This document shows positions 60,918 through 64,000 of a stretch of 64,000 nt of DNA, one piece after another. Source of the DNA: DAOTWC01 sp048499435 (GTDB lineage: Bacteria > Chloroflexota > Anaerolineae > Aggregatilineales > Phototrophicaceae); assembly GCA_048499435.1 (NCBI GenBank), contig JASNZW010000001.1:930001-994000 (forward strand), in the 5' to 3' direction. The position numbers and the translations under genes are program-made. How positions within the stretch are numbered: position 1 is the stretch's first letter; every line of letters begins with the position of its first letter. The notes beneath the pieces are model-generated. The model made no database searches. It had not been told where the DNA came from and saw only the letters and a program-made list of their open reading frames with translations.

Positions 60918-63086
60918 CTACGCCGGCGTCACCTCGTAGGCGACGCCTTCCAGCACCACGATCACGCGCTCGCCCAGGGCGAAGTAATCCGCCAGTTCGG
61001 GGTGAGCGTCCAGCAGCGCGAAGTAGGCGTCGCTGAGGAAGGCGACCGGCTCAGTCTGCATCGTGTCCGGCTCGAACGCGGTGTCGGTCCAGACGCCAGC
61101 GCGCAGGATAAAGGTGCGGTCGTTGACGGTGCGGATCACGGTGCCGCCGCCGCCCTGCTGATCGCCGCCAGCCTGGCCAGGGGCCGTCATCGTTGGCATT
61201 GGCGCAGCCGCCGGCGCAGCGGCCCCGCGCAGGCTCTCTGAGGCGGCGGCGGCATCTACCGCGCCGGCCCCGGTGAAGCTGCTCGCCAGCCCCTCCGCTT
61301 CCTGCGCGAACTGCTGCACCGCGCGCGCGCGCCCCTCGCGCGAGAGGATGTCATCTTCCTCGATCAGGAAGCTGGTGTACGGCGTGATGATGCCGTAGCG
61401 CACGCTCAGGTCAACGACGCTCTGCACCAGTTCCTCGTTCTCGCCGCGCAGCCGGATGCTGTTCAGCAGCTCGCCGATGCGGCGGGTGGCCCACAGGCGC
61501 GCGATGAACGGCTCGCCGCCGGCGCGGCCGGGGAAGCGCAGGCCGCTGTAGGTGAACGTCTGGCGCTCGCCGCCGACCTGCCCGCTGAGCGTGACGGCGA
61601 CGTTCTCCGCCTCGCCGCGATAGCGGCCCACGATCGTAAGCTGCTCGCCGGCGAACAGGTCGGGCAGCGCGGCGGGGTACAGGCTCTCAACGGTGGCGCC
61701 GCCGAAGTCCAGGCTGATGTCGGTCAGGACCGGCGCGCTGATCTTGTTGTAAAGGCTGGCAACCGCTTCATTGATGCGCTCGCCGGGGCGCACATAGGTG
61801 CTGGCCCCGTGATGGTCGCGCACGATGCTGTCGAGCAGGAAGGTGTCCACGTCGTCGCCCACGCCGAAAGCGAAGATGCGCGCGTTGGGGCGGGCAGCGT
61901 CCCGAAGGTTGCGCAGGATGGTGTCAGGGTCGGTCTCGCCCTCGGTGGCGAGGCCGTCGGTGATGAACAGCACCGTCGTCGCGCGCTCAGCGTCCACACC
62001 GGCCAGCGCCGTCAGCAGCGCGCCGTTGATATCGGTCCCGCCTTCAGCGGCCTGCCGGCTGATCCAGCTCACCGCGTCGCGCGCGCTGTCCGTGTTTTCC
62101 ATGCGGGTGCTGTAGACGCGCCAGCCGGTGCTGAACAGGATCATATTGAAGCGGTCCTGCGGGTTGAGGTGTTCGAGAACATAGGCGGCGGCCTCGCGCG
62201 CCTGGTCCCACTTTGGCCCCTGCATGCTGCCAGACTGGTCAAGCACGACGATCACATCTCTGGCGATCACGCGCTCGTCGGGCACGCTCAGCGGCGGCTG
62301 CACCAGCAGCATGAAGAAGCCGTCGTCGCTGGCACTCTCGCGGTACGACAGCAGGTTAACGCTAATGGTCTCGCTGGTGAGGGCGAAAAACAGGCTGAAA
62401 TCGTCGGTGGCGCGGTAGTTATTGGCCTCGAAGCCGGCGCGGAACTGCGTGTCGTCGCCCGGCGTGCGGCTGATGGCGATGCTGTGGCTGGGCGAATACA
62501 CGCTGCCGATGGGGTCCTGCCCGCGCACGCTCACGCTGATGCTCATTTCGCCGATGCTGCGCTGCCCCTGGCCCGCCGCCTTCAGCGGGTAAACATAGTG
62601 CAGCAGGCCGTTGTCCACCTCCAGCACCTGTGAATAGGCGATCTGGATGCGGCGCGATTCGCCCGGCGGGATGGGGAACACGTTAGCCTGAATCGCGCCG
62701 GAGCCGATGTACTCCAGCAGCGCCGGGTCGCGGTACTGGCGCACGATCTCGTTGTAGATGCTGCGCGCCTCGTCCGCCGCCAGGATTTTAGCGTCAATCG
62801 GCACGCCGTCCACCCACATCGTAAGCTGGCTGACGGCAGCCCCCGCCGGCAGCGGGAAGATAAACGTGCCCTCAGCCAGCCCCTCACCCTGATTGGTGAA
62901 CTGCATGTCCACCTGGGTGGTGGCTACCTGGTTCTCGATGTCCGCCTGGACGCGGTGATAGTCAATTTTGAGCCATTCGGGATTGGTAAACACGCCGCCG
63001 GGCGGCGGCAGAATCACCTGGGCGGCGGCGGGGACCGCCGCGCCCAGCAGCGCCAGCGCGATCACAAGCAAAAATAAGCGTTTCAT
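60918..63086 (-). CDS. secreted VIT and von Willebrand A domain protein
   Basis: A 722-aa exported protein. A signal peptide (KRLFLLVIALALLGAAVPAAAQ) is followed by a VIT domain (about 40-165: NQVATTQVDMQFTNQGEG, FPLPAGAAVSQLTMWVDG, IQANVFPIPPGESRRI) and a VWA domain (about 275-460) with an intact MIDAS: VVLDQSGSMQGPKWDQA, then TDINGAL and ITDGLATEGE. The C-terminal part has a further beta region and an Ala/Gly/Pro-rich stretch. The order matches inter-alpha-trypsin-inhibitor-heavy-chain-like bacterial proteins, which bind partners through a metal ion outside the cell. The hairpin at 60844-60887 lies after its stop. Confidence 0.88.
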   Translation of the reverse strand: MKRLFLLVIALALLGAAVPAAAQVILPPPGGVFTNPEWLKIDYHRVQADIENQVATTQVDMQFTNQGEGLAEGTFIFPLPAGAAVSQLTMWVDGVPIDAKILAADEARSIYNEIVRQYRDPALLEYIGSGAIQANVFPIPPGESRRIQIAYSQVLEVDNGLLHYVYPLKAAGQGQRSIGEMSISVSVRGQDPIGSVYSPSHSIAISRTPGDDTQFRAGFEANNYRATDDFSLFFALTSETISVNLLSYRESASDDGFFMLLVQPPLSVPDERVIARDVIVVLDQSGSMQGPKWDQAREAAAYVLEHLNPQDRFNMILFSTGWRVYSTRMENTDSARDAVSWISRQAAEGGTDINGALLTALAGVDAERATTVLFITDGLATEGETDPDTILRNLRDAARPNARIFAFGVGDDVDTFLLDSIVRDHHGASTYVRPGERINEAVASLYNKISAPVLTDISLDFGGATVESLYPAALPDLFAGEQLTIVGRYRGEAENVAVTLSGQVGGERQTFTYSGLRFPGRAGGEPFIARLWATRRIGELLNSIRLRGENEELVQSVVDLSVRYGIITPYTSFLIEEDDILSREGRARAVQQFAQEAEGLASSFTGAGAVDAAAASESLRGAAAPAAAPMPTMTAPGQAGGDQQGGGGTVIRTVNDRTFILRAGVWTDTAFEPDTMQTEPVAFLSDAYFALLDAHPELADYFALGERVIVVLEGVAYEVTPA

Positions 63087-63161
63087 GTCACTACCCTCCA
63101 GCGAACTCTGTCCGTGCTACAGAGACGCCGGCGGGCCGCTGTTGGTTCCACGCGGCGCGCG

Positions 63162-63911
63162 TCAGTCCACCGCCGTCACCAGGATCGGCGCGTCGTCCGT
63201 GATAATGACGGTGTGCTCATACTGCGCCGCCAGGCTGCCGTCGGTCGTGCGCAGCGTCCAGCCGTCGGGGTCAGTTCGGACGTGGATCGCGCCGGTGGTC
63301 AGGAACGGCTCCAGCGTGATAACCATGCCGGCGGTGAGTTTGCGCGCGGCGCGGCGCTCGAAGTAATGGGGGATGCTGCGCGGGTATTCGTGCAGGTGGC
63401 GGCCCACGCCGTGACCGCCCAGCTCGCGGATGACGTGGTAGCCGCCGCGCCGCGCCACCGCTTCGACCGCCCGCCCGATAGCGTTCATCGGCTCGCCGGC
63501 GCGCGCCGCGCCGATGGCGGCCTGCAGCGCCTCAAGCGTGTAATCGCACAGGCGCTGCCGGGCCGGGTCCACCGGCGGCACAGGCATACTGGCCCCGGTG
63601 TCGGCCCAGTAGCCGTCCAGCTCTGCCGACACGTCAATGTTGATCAGGTCGCCCGGCTGAATTACGCGCGGGCCGGGGATGGCGTGGGCGGCCTCGTCGT
63701 TCAGGCTGATGCAGGTGTGGCCGGGGTAGTTATAGGCCAGGATGGGCGCGGAACGCGCGCCGTGCGCGCGCAGAAAAGCCGCGCCGATCTCGTCCAGCTC
63801 GGCGGTGGTCATGCCCGGCTGAACCGCCGCCTGCATGTGCCTGAGCGTCAGGCCGACGATGCGCCCGATGCGCAGCAGGCCCGCTAAATCCTGTTCATCT
63901 TCAATTGTCAT
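63162..63911 (-). CDS. map: methionine aminopeptidase, type I
   Basis: A 249-aa enzyme removing N-terminal methionine from new proteins. All five metal ligands are visible: INIDVSAELDGYWADTGAS (two Asp), GHGVGRHLHEYP (His), ITLEPFL (Glu) and AAQYEHTVII (Glu). SLNDEAAHAIPGPRVIQPGDL is the usual substrate-side segment. No N-terminal zinc-finger extension is present. Single gene at the window edge; the last 89 bases hold nothing recognisable. Confidence 0.95.
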   Translation of the reverse strand: MTIEDEQDLAGLLRIGRIVGLTLRHMQAAVQPGMTTAELDEIGAAFLRAHGARSAPILAYNYPGHTCISLNDEAAHAIPGPRVIQPGDLINIDVSAELDGYWADTGASMPVPPVDPARQRLCDYTLEALQAAIGAARAGEPMNAIGRAVEAVARRGGYHVIRELGGHGVGRHLHEYPRSIPHYFERRAARKLTAGMVITLEPFLTTGAIHVRTDPDGWTLRTTDGSLAAQYEHTVIITDDAPILVTAVD

Positions 63912-64000
63912 GGCGCTGATAACCTTCGCTGCTGCCGGAAATGGCCCTTACTATACGCCCGCTGGCCGGTCGCGGCAAGGCGCGGGGGCGGCGGGCAGGC

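Overview
The window reads as one contiguous stretch of a GC-rich bacterial chromosome, most likely from the Chloroflexota (Anaerolineae-like). This is inferred from high GC, many secreted or membrane-anchored proteins with Pro/Thr/Ser-rich linkers, several GT-C-type membrane glycosyltransferase-like proteins, a FeoB split into two genes, and a type III-B CRISPR locus with Csx15. No rRNA or tRNA gene was recognised. Coding density is high, starts are mostly preceded by GGAG-type ribosome binding sites, and neighbouring genes often overlap by ATGA.

Layout. 1-8.2 kb: envelope and secreted proteins (SH3 protein, two large membrane proteins, a DUF5666-like protein with a His-Asp repeat tail). 8.4-11.9 kb: an FHA protein, a small membrane protein and the ferrous iron operon feoA-feoB(N)-feoB(C) behind a promoter that carries a DtxR/MntR-like palindrome. 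11.9-28 kb: a TIR/deoxyribosyltransferase-like protein with TPRs, threonylcarbamoyl-AMP synthase, an unrecognised tandem paralogue pair, a TPR membrane protein, a giant PBP1-like protein that has lost its catalytic motifs, an EamA transporter, a PIN-TRAM protein, an HD protein, a site-2 protease and a secreted protein.

28.2-39.8 kb is the accessory centrepiece. It holds an 18-repeat CRISPR array and an all-minus-strand type III-B operon: cas6, cmr1, cmr2 (Cas10 without an HD domain but with an intact GGDD), cmr3, cmr4, cmr5, cmr6, a CARF protein fused to a LuxR-type helix-turn-helix, a CARF protein with a RelE-like tail, and csx15. No cas1 or cas2 is present. A 263-bp unit (one repeat plus its leader) occurs twice in direct orientation, once at the array and once 9.8 kb away, upstream of and pointing into the cas6-cmr operon. 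The second copy has no spacers, so the effector operon may be transcribed through a CRISPR leader with a Cas6-cleavable repeat in its 5' untranslated region. Everything in the locus points to a system specialised in cyclic-oligoadenylate signalling, with a transcriptional output (CARF-LuxR), a possible translation-blocking output (CARF-RelE-like) and a possible signal damper (Csx15).

39.9-64 kb is mostly housekeeping and envelope: DinB-like protein, Dtd, DEAD-box helicase, a GT-C-like protein, a 1424-residue atypical kinase-like membrane protein, YjjX, a CysQ-like phosphatase, a SET-domain protein, PncC, a LysM lipoprotein, the rpsB-tsf-pyrH cluster, a secreted protein built of an unrecognised repeat, a PP2C-like membrane propeller protein, a VIT-VWA protein and methionine aminopeptidase. 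GC-rich hairpins sit in many intergenic gaps and several resemble one another.
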